From positions 1,926,001-1,990,000 of the forward strand of contig NZ_AKVN02000001.1 in assembly GCF_000271485.2 (NCBI RefSeq): a DNA stretch of 64,000 bases, given 5' to 3'. The stretch comes from Pelosinus fermentans DSM 17108 (GTDB lineage Bacteria > Bacillota > Negativicutes > DSM-13327). Below the pieces are notes generated by a model. The model ran no database searches. It saw nothing but the letters and a program-made list of their open reading frames with translations, and was not told the origin of the DNA. A program made the position numbers and the translations under genes. Positions 38,296 through 48,419 of the stretch are shown here, piece by piece (position 1 is the first letter of the stretch; each line of letters opens with the position of its first letter).

Positions 38296-39417
38296 ATGGA
38301 TGCATTTATTGTCTCTCTGCAGGCAGTGTGGAATGATAGCGGTTTTACCGCTTTTACAAGTGGCAATGCGATTATGATTGCTGTTGGTGTGATTTTACTA
38401 TATTTAGCGTTTGCGAAAGGGTTTGAGCCCCTGCTCTTGTCTCCCATTGCTTTTGGCTGCATTCTGGCGAACTTTCCGAAAACCGGTTTTGAAACAGACC
38501 CGGGTTTGATGCAGCTCATTAGTTTTGGTATCTCTCATGAAGTATTTCCACCCCTAATTTTCCTAGGGGTAGGTGCCATGACTGATTTTGGTCCTCTCAT
38601 TGCTCGTCCGTCTGTACTTTTACTAGGTGCTGCAGCCCAAATTGGTGTTTTTGTTGCATTAATAGGTGCAATGACTCTAGGTTTTGATGTACGAGAAGCC
38701 GCCGCTATTGGCATTATTGGCGGCGCGGATGGTCCTACTGCCATATACCTGTCCATCAAGTTGGCTCCTCACCTGCTTGGCGCCATAGCAGTTGCAGCCT
38801 ATTCCTATATGTCCTTAGTTCCTCTGATTCAACCGCCGATTATGAAATTACTGACTACAAAGAAGGAACGGGAAATTGTCATGGACCAATTACGTCCTGT
38901 TTCCAAGTTTGAAAAATTAGCCTTTCCGGTAGTCACGACGATTATTATCAGCCTATTGCTGCCTCCCATTGCATCCCTCATGGGTATGCTGATGTTAGGC
39001 AATCTATTTCGCGAGTCTGGTGTTACGGATCGACTTTCTGATACAGCTCAAAATGCATTGATCAACATTGTTACTATTTTCTTGGCAACGGGTACTGGTC
39101 TGACAATGAAGGCTGAGAATTTCTTAAATTACCAGACGCTGCTGATCATTGCTTTGGGACTGGTTGCTTTTGCTGCTGGGACTGCTAGCGGTGTACTCTT
39201 TGGGAAAGTGATGAACTTTTTCAGCGGCGGTAAGGTTAACCCGCTTATCGGATCTGCAGGTGTATCTGCAGTGCCTATGGCTGCCCGTGTTAGCCAGGTG
39301 GTTGGTCAGCAATCCAATCCAGGAAACTATCTATTAATGCATGCCATGGGACCTAATGTAGCTGGTGTAATTGGTACTGCTGTTGCAGCTGGTACCATGC
39401 TGGCTATGCTCAAATAA
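38296..39417 (+). CDS. mmdB: Na+-pumping decarboxylase beta subunit, module 2
   Basis: A 373-aa polytopic carboxybiotin decarboxylase and Na+ pump, with the family motifs [13 protein letters not shown] and [18 protein letters not shown]. Preceded by TTGGAGG. It completes a four-gene mmdADCB set. A strong hairpin follows at 39427. Confidence 0.94.
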   Translation: MDAFIVSLQAVWNDSGFTAFTSGNAIMIAVGVILLYLAFAKGFEPLLLSPIAFGCILANFPKTGFETDPGLMQLISFGISHEVFPPLIFLGVGAMTDFGPLIARPSVLLLGAAAQIGVFVALIGAMTLGFDVREAAAIGIIGGADGPTAIYLSIKLAPHLLGAIAVAAYSYMSLVPLIQPPIMKLLTTKKEREIVMDQLRPVSKFEKLAFPVVTTIIISLLLPPIASLMGMLMLGNLFRESGVTDRLSDTAQNALINIVTIFLATGTGLTMKAENFLNYQTLLIIALGLVAFAAGTASGVLFGKVMNFFSGGKVNPLIGSAGVSAVPMAARVSQVVGQQSNPGNYLLMHAMGPNVAGVIGTAVAAGTMLAMLK

Positions 39418-39426
39418 TATAAAAAT

Positions 39427-39460
39427 GGATTCAGATGAAGTTTTGACTTCATCTGAATCC
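39427..39460 (+). other. Perfect 14-bp-stem hairpin between mmdB and the DASS gene
   Basis: GGATTCAGATGAAG and CTTCATCTGAATCC pair perfectly around TTTTGA. No U-tract follows (GAATTATTATC), so this is more likely an RNA-stabilising or processing hairpin, or a weak terminator, than a canonical one. Confidence 0.6.
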
Positions 39461-39581
39461 GAATTATTATCTCCTAGATATAGTGGGCGAATCAATGTAT
39501 ATTTATCAACATTGATGTCGCGGATTTAGATATCAGCATAAAAGTTTGATGGTAATTTGTTGTAAATAGGAGGAGAAATAT

Positions 39582-40853
39582 ATGTCACCAGCGATAATAA
39601 CACTTATTGTGTTGGGAATTGTAGCGTTGTTATTTGTTACAGAGGCGATACCTTTGGCTATTGCAGCTATGGGTGGAGCCATTGCCTTAGGTATTCTGGG
39701 GGTCATTCCTATAACTCAAGTATTCTCGGGCCTTTCTAACTCCACAGTTATTCTATTCGCAGGTATGTTTGTGATTGGTGGATCTATGTTTCACACTGGT
39801 CTCGCCCAAAAGATGGGGGAAACCGTCGTGAAGTATGCCGGTAAGAGTGAAAATGGTTTGATGTTTGCGGTGATGCTTATTACTGCAGTTTTATCAGCTG
39901 TTAGCTCCAATACCGGTACAACAGCAGCGCTTATGCCTGTCATTATTGGTATCTGCGCCGTGGCTAAGATTTCAGCCTCTCGTCAGCTTATGCCTCTGGC
40001 CTTTGCTGCTGGCTTAGGAGGGATTATAACCCTTGTTGGTACACCCCCTAATATTATTGCGGCTGGTGCGTTAAAAGCTGCCGGCTTTGAGCCTTTTGGC
40101 TTTTTCGAATTTGCTTGGATCGGTATTCCCCTTACGATTGCCGGTATGGTATACATGATGTTTATCGGGAAACATTTGTTGCCTAAAATGGAAATTTCAA
40201 CGGATCAAGAAATTGAACAAGAGATTGAAGTGAGTGTGAATGATCCGAAGAAAATGTGGATTTCGGGTATTATCCTGCTTGCTGTAGTGATTGTTATGGG
40301 ACTTGATCTTAAAGCAATACCTCTTGAGATCGCTGCCATTATTGGAGCAATTCTTGCTGTGCTTACAGGCTGCTTAAAAGAAAAACAAGCCTATCATAGT
40401 ATTGACTGGGTAACTATTTTTCTCTTTGCAGGCATGATGCCGATTGCTGCTGCTATGGAAAAAAGCGGGGCAGGCAAGATGATAGCCGATATTGTTGTAA
40501 ATGCAATGGGAGGAAGTCCATCACCGATGGTAGTGACTGCAAGTCTCTTTATCCTTTCTTGCGGATTGACGCAGTTTATGTCTAATACTGCTTCGACTGC
40601 TTTATTGGCACCGATTGGCATTTCTATTGCAAAAGGAATCGGAGCCAGTCCTCACGCTGTATTGATGGCTATTGCCGTTGCTGCATCCTGCGCCTTTGCC
40701 ACTCCTGTAGGAACTCCGCCGAATACACTGGTGCTTGGTCCTGGTGGATATAAATTTATGGACTATGTGAAAGCTGGGAGCGGTCTTGTTCTTGTCTGCT
40801 TTATCGTTTCCATTATTATTATTCCCATGGTATGGCCATTTTTTCCGAAATAA
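39582..40853 (+). CDS. DASS/INDY-family dicarboxylate transporter, module 2
   Basis: A 423-aa paralogue of the module 1 carrier with both SNT motifs (SNTGTTAALMP, SNTASTALLAP), TPPNIIAAG and the C-terminal TPVGTPPNTLVLGPGGYKF. Expected to import succinate with Na+. It starts at ATG after AGGAGGAG, 164 bp beyond mmdB, and the hairpin between them could reduce its expression relative to the pump. Confidence 0.88.
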   Translation: MSPAIITLIVLGIVALLFVTEAIPLAIAAMGGAIALGILGVIPITQVFSGLSNSTVILFAGMFVIGGSMFHTGLAQKMGETVVKYAGKSENGLMFAVMLITAVLSAVSSNTGTTAALMPVIIGICAVAKISASRQLMPLAFAAGLGGIITLVGTPPNIIAAGALKAAGFEPFGFFEFAWIGIPLTIAGMVYMMFIGKHLLPKMEISTDQEIEQEIEVSVNDPKKMWISGIILLAVVIVMGLDLKAIPLEIAAIIGAILAVLTGCLKEKQAYHSIDWVTIFLFAGMMPIAAAMEKSGAGKMIADIVVNAMGGSPSPMVVTASLFILSCGLTQFMSNTASTALLAPIGISIAKGIGASPHAVLMAIAVAASCAFATPVGTPPNTLVLGPGGYKFMDYVKAGSGLVLVCFIVSIIIIPMVWPFFPK

Positions 40854-40977
40854 GATCATCCTTTGTCAGGGGGGCAAGAAGATGCTTGCTCCCTTGAGTG
40901 TATTTACGATATGATAATAGTAAGAGTTTTCTTGAGAAATGGTCTTGCATTCTAAATGACTTGAACACGGAGGTATC

Positions 40978-41466
40978 ATGGTAAAATATCAAGAAACATC
41001 ACAATTTTGTAAAGAAAAACTTTTCTGGATGGGTTTATCTGTCATTGCACTTATCATATGGATGGGAATTGAGGTTCAATCATATATTGCAGGGAAACCC
41101 AGTTTCCTTGGCATAGCCTATATTGGTTTGTTTTGTGGATTGTTACTGTGGCGCTATGCTGTACGCTATACCTATGTGCTAACAAATAAAGAGCTAATCA
41201 TTACAAGTCAATTCCTCTATGTTTCTCGTACATTTACAGTCCACTTGGACTCTCTGGAGTGCTATTCCAATCAATATAAAGGAAATATTTTTAAGCGTAG
41301 GGGCGTAAGCCGCCTTATTCATCGCTATTCTGCTGCTGATGGCAGAGATACTCGAATGTTAACATTTATGGAGAAGGGAAAAGCCTGTGGTTTGCTCCTT
41401 AAAATCAGTGATGCATTTATGAATAAGTTGAAGATCTTGCGACCAGAGATATATGAAAGCATGTAA
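40978..41466 (+). CDS. Hypothetical membrane protein with PH-like domain
   Basis: A 162-aa protein with two N-terminal membrane helices (about 17-36 and 44-62) followed by a beta-rich domain (YTYVLTNKELIITSQFLYVSRTFTVHLDSLECYS) similar in layout to bacterial PH-like (bPH/YdbS-type) proteins, in which a TM pair precedes a cytoplasmic PH fold. CGGAGGT precedes the ATG. It is separate from module 2 by 124 bp and ends at a good terminator. No specific function can be assigned. Confidence 0.7.
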   Translation: MVKYQETSQFCKEKLFWMGLSVIALIIWMGIEVQSYIAGKPSFLGIAYIGLFCGLLLWRYAVRYTYVLTNKELIITSQFLYVSRTFTVHLDSLECYSNQYKGNIFKRRGVSRLIHRYSAADGRDTRMLTFMEKGKACGLLLKISDAFMNKLKILRPEIYESM

Positions 41467-41487
41467 GGCAATAGAATCACTAAATGG

Positions 41488-41534
41488 AATGTAGGAGCCT
41501 CTCAGAAAAGTTGGGAGATTCCTACATTTTTTTT
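41488..41534 (+). terminator. Rho-independent terminator
   Basis: Outer stem AATGTAGGA/TCCTACATT with inner CTC/GAG pairing and a run of eight Ts. Confidence 0.85.
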
Positions 41535-41651
41535 ATATAAAAGAATTTAGGCTATAAACTTTGATGAGATAATGATATACTACAAAGTATATTATTTTAG
41601 TGGCTATATTTTATATAGAGAGGAGCAGTGCGCACCTAGCGCCAAGGGATA

Positions 41652-42206
41652 ATGGATTTTGTTGCAATTGATTTTGAAACGGCCAATGCCAGCCGGTCAA
41701 GTGTATGTAGTATGGCGGCTGTAACAGTAGAAAATGGACAGATTGTGCGCTCGGCTTATTCGTTAATTCGACCACCTATGCTAAAGTTTGATTTTCGGAA
41801 TATACAAGTTCACGGCATACATCCAGAGCAGGTAGTAAATAAGCCAACCTTTGATCAACTGTGGGAAAGAATCCGTCCTCATCTTGAAAATAAGATTGTG
41901 ATCGCGCACAATGCGACCTTTGATATTAGTGTATTACGAAGTATCTTACGAGAATATTCTTTACCCGTTCCTGCATTTAAACATGCTTGTACGGTTCAAA
42001 TTGCCAAAAAAGCATGGCCAGGTGGAGAAAACTATAAGTTAAATACCTTGGCCCAGCGTTTTCAGATTGATTTTGATCATCATAATGCTCTGCATGATGC
42101 TCGAACTTGTGCTCAAATTGCTCTGCTTGCCGGGCAGGAATTAAAATCAAGTAATTTTTTGCAGATGATGCATTTGTTAAAGCTCTCAGTAAAAGATTTT
42201 GTGTAA
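41652..42206 (+). CDS. DEDDh 3'-5' exonuclease (DNA polymerase III epsilon-like)
   Basis: A 184-aa single-domain exonuclease. The four motifs are visible: Asp7 and Glu9 in AIDFETAN, the Exo II Asp in HNATFDISVL and the His/Asp of ALHDARTCAQI. It removes nucleotides from 3' ends using two metal ions. Similar stand-alone proteins act in DNA repair or RNA processing; the sequence does not choose. AAGGGAT precedes the ATG. Transcribed alone. Confidence 0.88.
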   Translation: MDFVAIDFETANASRSSVCSMAAVTVENGQIVRSAYSLIRPPMLKFDFRNIQVHGIHPEQVVNKPTFDQLWERIRPHLENKIVIAHNATFDISVLRSILREYSLPVPAFKHACTVQIAKKAWPGGENYKLNTLAQRFQIDFDHHNALHDARTCAQIALLAGQELKSSNFLQMMHLLKLSVKDFV

Positions 42207-42319
42207 GTGTAATGGACAGGAAAAGTAATCTTGTGGTAAAATACTTTTAGTTTGTATAGGCTGATATCGTTTTTCATATGATATTAGTATATCGCTAGAC
42301 AAATACATATGGGAACGTT

Positions 42320-42354
42320 TATGGAGGAGTCTGTCACCCGGCAGGCTTCTTTTT
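42320..42354 (+). terminator. GGAGYCTGTCA-type hairpin upstream of the second ArsB/NhaD-like gene
   Basis: GGAGTCTG/CAGGCTTC with T runs behind. Third member of the hairpin family seen at 23657 and 31612; about 120 bp before the transporter start. The remaining 42207-42471 interval has no other recognised element. Confidence 0.55.
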
Positions 42355-42471
42355 GCATTTTTGGGGAAGACTAAGGGCGAAAAGGGGTTGAAGTAATGAT
42401 TAGGAACAAAATTGCAATGAATGAGTTTTATAAGCTTATCATCGAATACTAGGAATAAGAGGAGACGTTAT

Positions 42472-43758
42472 ATGGAAAAATCACTTATTGCGGTCATTGT
42501 GTTTTTAGTGGCATATGCCTTAATTATTTCAGAAAAGATTCATCGTACAGTTACTGCTTTGGGAGGAGCTGTTTTATTAATTCTCTTTCAGGTAATTAAT
42601 CAAGAAACAGCGTTTCATCATATTGATTTTAATACAATTGGACTTTTGATCGGGATGATGATTATGGTCTCGATTGTTAGTCAAACAGGCTTATTTAATT
42701 ATTTAGCAATATGGGCAGCTAAAAAAGTGAATGCTGATCCTGTGAAGCTCTTAGTTTCCCTTGCTATTTTAACTGCTGTAAGTTCGGCACTTTTAGACAA
42801 CGTAACAACGGTGCTTTTAATGACTCCTGTTATTTTCAGCATTACTGCTCAGCTGAAAGTTCCGCCAATACCATATTTAATTACGGAAATCATTGCATCA
42901 AATATTGGCGGTACAGCAACTTTGATTGGCGATCCTCCCAATATTATGATTGGCAGTGCCGTGAAAGAGTTAACATTTGCAGCATTTATTAATAATTTAG
43001 CATTGATTTCATGCTTCATTCTGGTTATTACATTAGGGATATTGGTGCTTATTTATCGCAATCGTCTGAAGACTACGGAGGAACTTAAAGCGAAAGTAAT
43101 GGAACTGGATGAGAAAAAGCAACTTCAAGATATTCCTTTGCTTAAAAAATCGTTGTTTGTCCTTTCAATTACTATCGGCGCTTTCTGCTTTCATCAGGTT
43201 CTTCATTTAGAGTCGGCTACGGTTGCCCTTTCCGGAGCAGTATTATTATTAATAATGACCTATGCCCAATCAGAACATGAGCTGGAAAGGATTTTTCACA
43301 AAATTGAATGGTTAACGATTTTCTTCTTCGTTGGCTTATTTATCCTGGTGTCTGGATTAGTTGAGACGGGTATTATTTCTGTATTAGCCCAAGATCTAAT
43401 GAATTTAACGGCAGGTAATTCCGTGGCTACTGCAATGGTGATCTTGTGGCTGAGTGCGATTGCTTCGGCTTTTGTTGATAATATTCCCTTTGTGGCTACG
43501 ATGATTCCCCTTATCAAAGAAATGGGAACCATGGGCGTTGCTAATCTTGAACCTCTCTGGTGGAGCTTAGCCCTAGGAGCTTGTCTAGGAGGAAATGGTA
43601 CATTAATTGGAGCTAGCGCTAATGTGATTGTTGTTGGGCTAGCCGCACAAAATGGTCATAGCATTTCTTTTATAAAATACTTTAAAGTGGCATTTCCGTT
43701 AATGATATTATCAATTGTGATTTCTAGTGTATATATTTATTTAAGATATCTTGGATAA
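42472..43758 (+). CDS. ArsB/NhaD-superfamily ion transporter (paralogue of 22154)
   Basis: A 428-aa polytopic protein, clearly homologous along its length to the product of 22154-23434. It has the same TM1 start (IAVIVFLVAYALIISEKIHRT), SALLDNVTTVLL, IGDPPNIMIGSA, SAFVDNIPFVATMIPL and GGNGTLIGASANV. AGAGGAG before ATG 42472 decides the start; the frame from 42421 adds an unsupported, basic extension. Substrate undetermined (Na+/H+ exchange or anion). Confidence 0.87.
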   Translation: MEKSLIAVIVFLVAYALIISEKIHRTVTALGGAVLLILFQVINQETAFHHIDFNTIGLLIGMMIMVSIVSQTGLFNYLAIWAAKKVNADPVKLLVSLAILTAVSSALLDNVTTVLLMTPVIFSITAQLKVPPIPYLITEIIASNIGGTATLIGDPPNIMIGSAVKELTFAAFINNLALISCFILVITLGILVLIYRNRLKTTEELKAKVMELDEKKQLQDIPLLKKSLFVLSITIGAFCFHQVLHLESATVALSGAVLLLIMTYAQSEHELERIFHKIEWLTIFFFVGLFILVSGLVETGIISVLAQDLMNLTAGNSVATAMVILWLSAIASAFVDNIPFVATMIPLIKEMGTMGVANLEPLWWSLALGACLGGNGTLIGASANVIVVGLAAQNGHSISFIKYFKVAFPLMILSIVISSVYIYLRYLG

Positions 43759-43828
43759 CTATAGGTATGAGATAAGCTGCTAATTGAGTGGATATTTATT
43801 TCTAGAGTATAGAATCTTGTATGTATTC

Positions 43829-43865
43829 TTGACAAATACTATATACTATGGGTATAGTATATAGT
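43829..43865 (+). promoter_or_regulatory. valS promoter with overlapping palindrome
   Basis: TTGACA (43829-43834) and TATAGT (43853-43858) spaced by 18 bp. A 12-bp inverted repeat (ACTATATACTAT at 43838-43849, ATAGTATATAGT at 43854-43865) spans the spacer and -10, so a repressor could compete with RNA polymerase. Confidence 0.6.
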
Positions 43866-43867
43866 AT

Positions 43868-44136
43868 ATATTTTTAGAGGCTATGATAGGAAGGAGTACG
43901 TTATTACCGCCGTATAGAGAGGAGATCCGTGGCTGAAAGATCTCTCGGAAGTGGGATAGCGGAAGGTAGTCCTGGAGCTATTGCATTGAATTGATAGTAG
44001 GTGCAGTCGGTATGCCCCGTTATGGTACTGGAGTTTGAGTGATTCTAAAGAGTAGAGTTATCTCAAAGAAACAAGGTGGTACCACGAAAGTATGCTCTTT
44101 CGTCCTTTTAGGATGAAAGGGCTTTTCTATTTTTTC
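43868..44136 (+). promoter_or_regulatory. valS: T-box leader of valS
   Basis: The 5' leader carries a structured stem I region (AGAGAGGAGATC pairing with GATCTCTC), the conserved T-box segment AAGGTGGTACCACG at 44073-44086, whose TGGT bulge pairs with the NCCA end of uncharged tRNA, and an intrinsic terminator (GCTCTTTCGTCC/GGATGAAAGGGC, 44094-44122, then Ts). Uncharged tRNA-Val stabilises the antiterminator and allows valS expression. A GTC at 43969-43971 is a candidate specifier codon for valine, but I cannot place it with certainty. Confidence 0.9.
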
Positions 44137-44183
44137 AGCATAATATTTTTCTCATAGTTATTAAATAGTAGGAGGATCTCTAG

Positions 44184-46862
44184 ATGGAAAAGAATATTCC
44201 AACTGTGTATGACCCACAGGCAGTGGAAGAAAAGTGGTATAAATATTGGGAAGAGAATGGTTTCTTTCATGAGGAAGTAAATAAGGACAAAAAACCTTTT
44301 AGCATTGTGATTCCCCCGCCTAATGTAACTGGGCAGTTACATATGGGCCATGCGTTAGATAATGCCTTGCAGGACATTCTAATTCGTTTTCGCCGTATGC
44401 AAGGCTACAATACCTTGTGGATGCCAGGAACCGACCATGCTGGTATTGCTACGCAAATAAAAGTAGAAGAAATGTTGGTTAAAGAAGGCAGCTCTCGCCA
44501 CGATCTGGGGCGTGAGAAGTTTATCGAAAAAGTTTGGGAATGGAAAGAGCAGTATGGGGATCGGATTATTAAACAATTAAAAAGTTTAGGTGCTTCTTGT
44601 GATTGGCAAAGAGAGCGCTTTACCATGGATGAAGGCTGCTCTGAAGCAGTGCGTGAGGTTTTTGTCTCATTATACGAGAAGGGACTTATTTATCAGGGCA
44701 ACCGCATTACCAATTGGTGTCCTCGTTGTAATACTGCACTTAGCGATATTGAAGTAGAACATGAAGAAAAACCAGGGAATTTATATCATGTTCGTTATCT
44801 GGTAAAGGGAAGCCAGGGGGAATATGTCACGGTGGCTACGACTCGGCCAGAAACCATGCTGGGTGATACTGCAGTAGCTGTAAATCCAGAAGATGCTCGC
44901 TTTCGTGATTTAATTGGGAAACAATTAGTATTGCCTTTAGTAGGACGGCTGATTCCAGTTATTGCAGATGAATATGTAGATCCTGCTTTTGGTACAGGTG
45001 CTGTTAAGATAACGCCTGCTCATGACCCGAATGATTTTGAAATGGGGCTGCGTCATAATTTACCCCAAATCGTTGTAATTGCTAACGATGGTACAATGGC
45101 AGCGGATACTGGTAAATATGCAGGGATGGATCGTTATGAGTGCCGTAAAATATTGGTTGCTGACTTAGAAGAAATAGGTTCTTTGGTAAAAGTGGATGAC
45201 CATATGCATGCTGTAGGGCACTGTCAGCGTTGTACTACTGTTGTAGAACCATTAGTATCTAAGCAGTGGTTTGTTAAAATTCAGTCATTAGCAGAACCGG
45301 CGATTGAGGCTGTGACAACAGGTGCCATTCAGTTTGTGCCTGAGCGATTTACTAAAACCTATATTAATTGGATGGAGAATATTCGGGATTGGTGTATTTC
45401 TCGCCAGCTTTGGTGGGGACATCGTATTCCAGCTTGGTATTGTGAATGTGGAGAAACCATTGTAGCTCGTGAAGCAGTTACTGCATGCCCTAAATGCGGC
45501 AGTCATCGCATAGAACAAGATGAAGATGTATTAGATACTTGGTTTAGCTCCGGCTTATGGCCTTTTTCTACCATGGGATGGCCAGAAGCTACAGAAGAAT
45601 TAGAGCAGTTTTACCCTACAAGTGTACTGGTAACTGGTTATGATATTATTTTCTTCTGGGTAGCCAGAATGATTATGATGGGTTTAGAATTTAAGAAAGA
45701 AATTCCTTTTAAACATGTATTTATTCATGGCTTGGTACGTGACTCACAAGGACGTAAAATGAGTAAATCCTTAGGAAATGGGATTGATCCATTGGAAGTT
45801 ATTGATAAAAATGGTGCAGATACTCTACGTTTTACATTAGTGACAGGTAATACGCCGGGAAATGATATGCGCTTTTATTGGGAACGGGTAGAATCTAGTC
45901 GTAATTTTGCCAATAAGCTTTGGAATGCATCTCGCTTTGTATTGATGAATTTAGAAGACGTAACCACTGTGGAACAATTAGCAAGTTATGGTGCCGCAGC
46001 CAAGGAGAAGGATTATTTCACATTAGCAGATAAATGGATCTTAAGCCGTTACGCTAAGACGGTGAGTGAGGTAACTCGTAATTTAGAACGCTTTGAATTA
46101 GGAGAAGCAGCTCGTCTGTTATATGAATTTATTTGGAATGAATATTGTGACTGGTACATTGAAATGGCAAAAGCAAGATTGTACAACAAAGAAGCAGTCC
46201 AGGATCGGAATACTGCTCAGTATGTCTTATGGTATGTATTAGAAAATACATTAAAACTGTTGCATCCATTTATGCCATTTATTACAGAAAGTATTTGGCA
46301 GCATTTGCCTCATGATGGACAGAGCATCATGGTAGCTGATTGGCCTGCTGACAATTCAGCAATACTTGTTAATGAAGATACCGAACAACAGATGGTTACA
46401 ATGATGGAAACCATTAAGTCAATTCGCAATATGAGAGCGGAAGTGAACGTGCCGCCAGGGAAAAAGAGTGAAGTTATTTTGCAAATTATAGCTAGTGAAT
46501 TTCAGCAGGTGTTTGCAAGCAATTTACAGTATATAAAAACTCTGGCTTCAGCAGAATCTGTCCAATTGTTAGGAGCCGATGACGCCAAACCAGATAATGC
46601 GATGACTGCAGTAGTGAGTGGTGTGGAAATTTATCTGCCATTAAAAGGTTTAATTGATATAGAAAAAGAATCTCTTCGCTTAAATAAAGAATTAACAACA
46701 TTAGGCAAAGAAATTGCTCGTATTGATGGAAAGCTTTCTAATGAAGGTTTTGTAGCGAAGGCACCAGCAGAAGTGATTGCAAAAGAAAAAGCAAAAGCAG
46801 AAGAGTATCAAGAAAAACAAACAGCAATTCGGGAACGGTTAGCTTATTTGGCTACGTTGTAA
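44184..46862 (+). CDS. valS: Valyl-tRNA synthetase
   Basis: An 892-aa class Ia aminoacyl-tRNA synthetase. HIGH-like HMGH is at 53-56 and KMSKS at 525-529, the editing domain contains [15 protein letters not shown], and an Ala/Glu/Lys-rich C-terminal coiled coil (about 825-892) is typical of ValRS. AGGAGG precedes the ATG. Essential for translation; controlled by the T-box leader above. Its location between two long direct repeats should make loop-out of the interval lethal. Confidence 0.98.
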   Translation: MEKNIPTVYDPQAVEEKWYKYWEENGFFHEEVNKDKKPFSIVIPPPNVTGQLHMGHALDNALQDILIRFRRMQGYNTLWMPGTDHAGIATQIKVEEMLVKEGSSRHDLGREKFIEKVWEWKEQYGDRIIKQLKSLGASCDWQRERFTMDEGCSEAVREVFVSLYEKGLIYQGNRITNWCPRCNTALSDIEVEHEEKPGNLYHVRYLVKGSQGEYVTVATTRPETMLGDTAVAVNPEDARFRDLIGKQLVLPLVGRLIPVIADEYVDPAFGTGAVKITPAHDPNDFEMGLRHNLPQIVVIANDGTMAADTGKYAGMDRYECRKILVADLEEIGSLVKVDDHMHAVGHCQRCTTVVEPLVSKQWFVKIQSLAEPAIEAVTTGAIQFVPERFTKTYINWMENIRDWCISRQLWWGHRIPAWYCECGETIVAREAVTACPKCGSHRIEQDEDVLDTWFSSGLWPFSTMGWPEATEELEQFYPTSVLVTGYDIIFFWVARMIMMGLEFKKEIPFKHVFIHGLVRDSQGRKMSKSLGNGIDPLEVIDKNGADTLRFTLVTGNTPGNDMRFYWERVESSRNFANKLWNASRFVLMNLEDVTTVEQLASYGAAAKEKDYFTLADKWILSRYAKTVSEVTRNLERFELGEAARLLYEFIWNEYCDWYIEMAKARLYNKEAVQDRNTAQYVLWYVLENTLKLLHPFMPFITESIWQHLPHDGQSIMVADWPADNSAILVNEDTEQQMVTMMETIKSIRNMRAEVNVPPGKKSEVILQIIASEFQQVFASNLQYIKTLASAESVQLLGADDAKPDNAMTAVVSGVEIYLPLKGLIDIEKESLRLNKELTTLGKEIARIDGKLSNEGFVAKAPAEVIAKEKAKAEEYQEKQTAIRERLAYLATL

Positions 46863-46890
46863 AGGTAGTAAATAGAGTGGTATGGTTTGT

Positions 46891-46985
46891 GAACCACAAA
46901 GGCACAGTGCTGCTTTAAGGCATATAAAGTAGGTATGAAGGAAGTTTATTAAAGTCTCCTTTTGTCCTTTGTACTTTTGTGGTTC
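46891..46985 (+). terminator. Inverted repeat between valS and folC
   Basis: GAACCACAA (46891-46899) and TTGTGGTTC (46977-46985) are complementary. ACAAAGG (46896-46902) can alternatively pair with CCTTTGT (46966-46972). A CATTATTTTTC stretch follows. It may be a long-loop terminator or an attenuator before folC. Confidence 0.4.
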
Positions 46986-47022
46986 CATTATTTTTCAGTT
47001 TGTTTAGGAAGGCGTGAAAACA

Positions 47023-48306
47023 ATGACATATGAAGAAGCCCTGACCTATTTAACTAATTTAACTAAGTTTGGCATTAATTTAGGCTTAGCTAGAATTGAA
47101 AAGCTATTAGAATTGATGGACCATCCGGAAAAAAAATTTAAAACCATTCATATAGCTGGTACGAATGGCAAAGGATCAACGACAGCAATGTTAGCATCCA
47201 TTCTAAGGTCTTCAGGAATAAAAACAGGTATGTATACATCGCCCCACTTATCTGCGTATACAGAACGTATGATTGTGAATGGAAAAGAAATTACTCCTGA
47301 TGAATTTGGAGAGGCTATTGCGTATACAAGTAGATTTATGGGGAAAATAGTAGAGCAAGGATTTGGTCATCCAACTGAATTTGAAGTGCTAACGGCTGCT
47401 GCATTTTATTATTTTGCAGCCTGCGGTGTGGAGTATGCTGTAATTGAAGTTGGTTTGGGCGGGCTTTTGGATTCAACCAATGTGATTATGCCTGAAATAA
47501 CAGTGATTACCAACGTTACTCTGGACCATACAGATAAATGTGGCAGTACCGTAAGGGAAATTGCCTATCATAAATCAGGAATTATTAAAGAAAATGTCCC
47601 GGTGATTACAGGTGCCCAAGGAGAAGCTTTAGATGTTATAAAAAATATCTCACAAAAAAGCGCAGCGACTTGTTACGTATTCAGAGAAGATTTTTCAGCA
47701 GCATTTCTTGAAATGGAAGGGGAATGTCAAAGAGTAATGGTAGCGATTGGAACTGAAAGAAAAGCAGTTCCCTTTCTTGTTAATCTTCTAGGCGGACATC
47801 AAGTCGATAATTGTGCAGTCGCAGTTATGACTGCAATGGTTCTGGGAAAAGATGAAAGACGTATTGATCTATCTGCAATCGAAAAGGGACTACTAACAGT
47901 ACGGTGGCCTGGACGGTTTGAGGTTATGCCTGGACGACCGACTGTGATTATTGATGGTGCACATAATCCCGATGGGATAAGAGCACTGCGGGAAAATTTA
48001 GATCGATTTTGTAGAGGAAAAAAAATAATTTTCTTGTTAGGAATTTTACAAGATAAAGATGTGAAGACTATGGTTACCACATTAATACGATTGCAAGATA
48101 AAGTAGTTGTTGTGGCCCCTATGTCTGAAAGAGCAGGAAAACCAGAAATGGTTGCCCGGGAAATAAAGGCTGAACATGTAGAAGTCGCCTCTTCAATTGA
48201 GGAAGGGGTAAAACGTGCTCAATTATTAGCCAGTGAAGAAGACATTCTTTGTGTTGCAGGTTCCTTATATCTGATTGGTGCCGTCCGAAAAATAATATGT
48301 AGCTAG
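47023..48306 (+). CDS. folC: Folylpolyglutamate/dihydrofolate synthase
   Basis: A 427-aa Mur-ligase-family enzyme. It adds glutamate to folates and, in many bacteria, to dihydropteroate. The ATP loop is GTNGKGST at 46-53, and YTSPHLSAYTERMIVNG, VIEVGLGGLLDSTNV and the NVTLDHTD segment are family hallmarks. ATG 47023 is preferred because AGGAAGG lies 10 bp before it; GTG 47014 is too close. Commonly linked to valS in Firmicutes. Confidence 0.95.
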   Translation: MTYEEALTYLTNLTKFGINLGLARIEKLLELMDHPEKKFKTIHIAGTNGKGSTTAMLASILRSSGIKTGMYTSPHLSAYTERMIVNGKEITPDEFGEAIAYTSRFMGKIVEQGFGHPTEFEVLTAAAFYYFAACGVEYAVIEVGLGGLLDSTNVIMPEITVITNVTLDHTDKCGSTVREIAYHKSGIIKENVPVITGAQGEALDVIKNISQKSAATCYVFREDFSAAFLEMEGECQRVMVAIGTERKAVPFLVNLLGGHQVDNCAVAVMTAMVLGKDERRIDLSAIEKGLLTVRWPGRFEVMPGRPTVIIDGAHNPDGIRALRENLDRFCRGKKIIFLLGILQDKDVKTMVTTLIRLQDKVVVVAPMSERAGKPEMVAREIKAEHVEVASSIEEGVKRAQLLASEEDILCVAGSLYLIGAVRKIICS

Positions 48307-48419
48307 ACAAATGGCTCTTTCTTAGCTATAATTAAAAATGGTATTGAATTTGGCAGTTACTAAATAGTATGAGTACGTAGAAAATACTAAATGGTAAGTG
48401 CTATTAGACGGGTGAATTT

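Noticed and set aside
41565-41580. Possible second Fur box (GATAATGATAT) before the exonuclease gene
   Set aside because: Only one half-site matches; no inverted partner.
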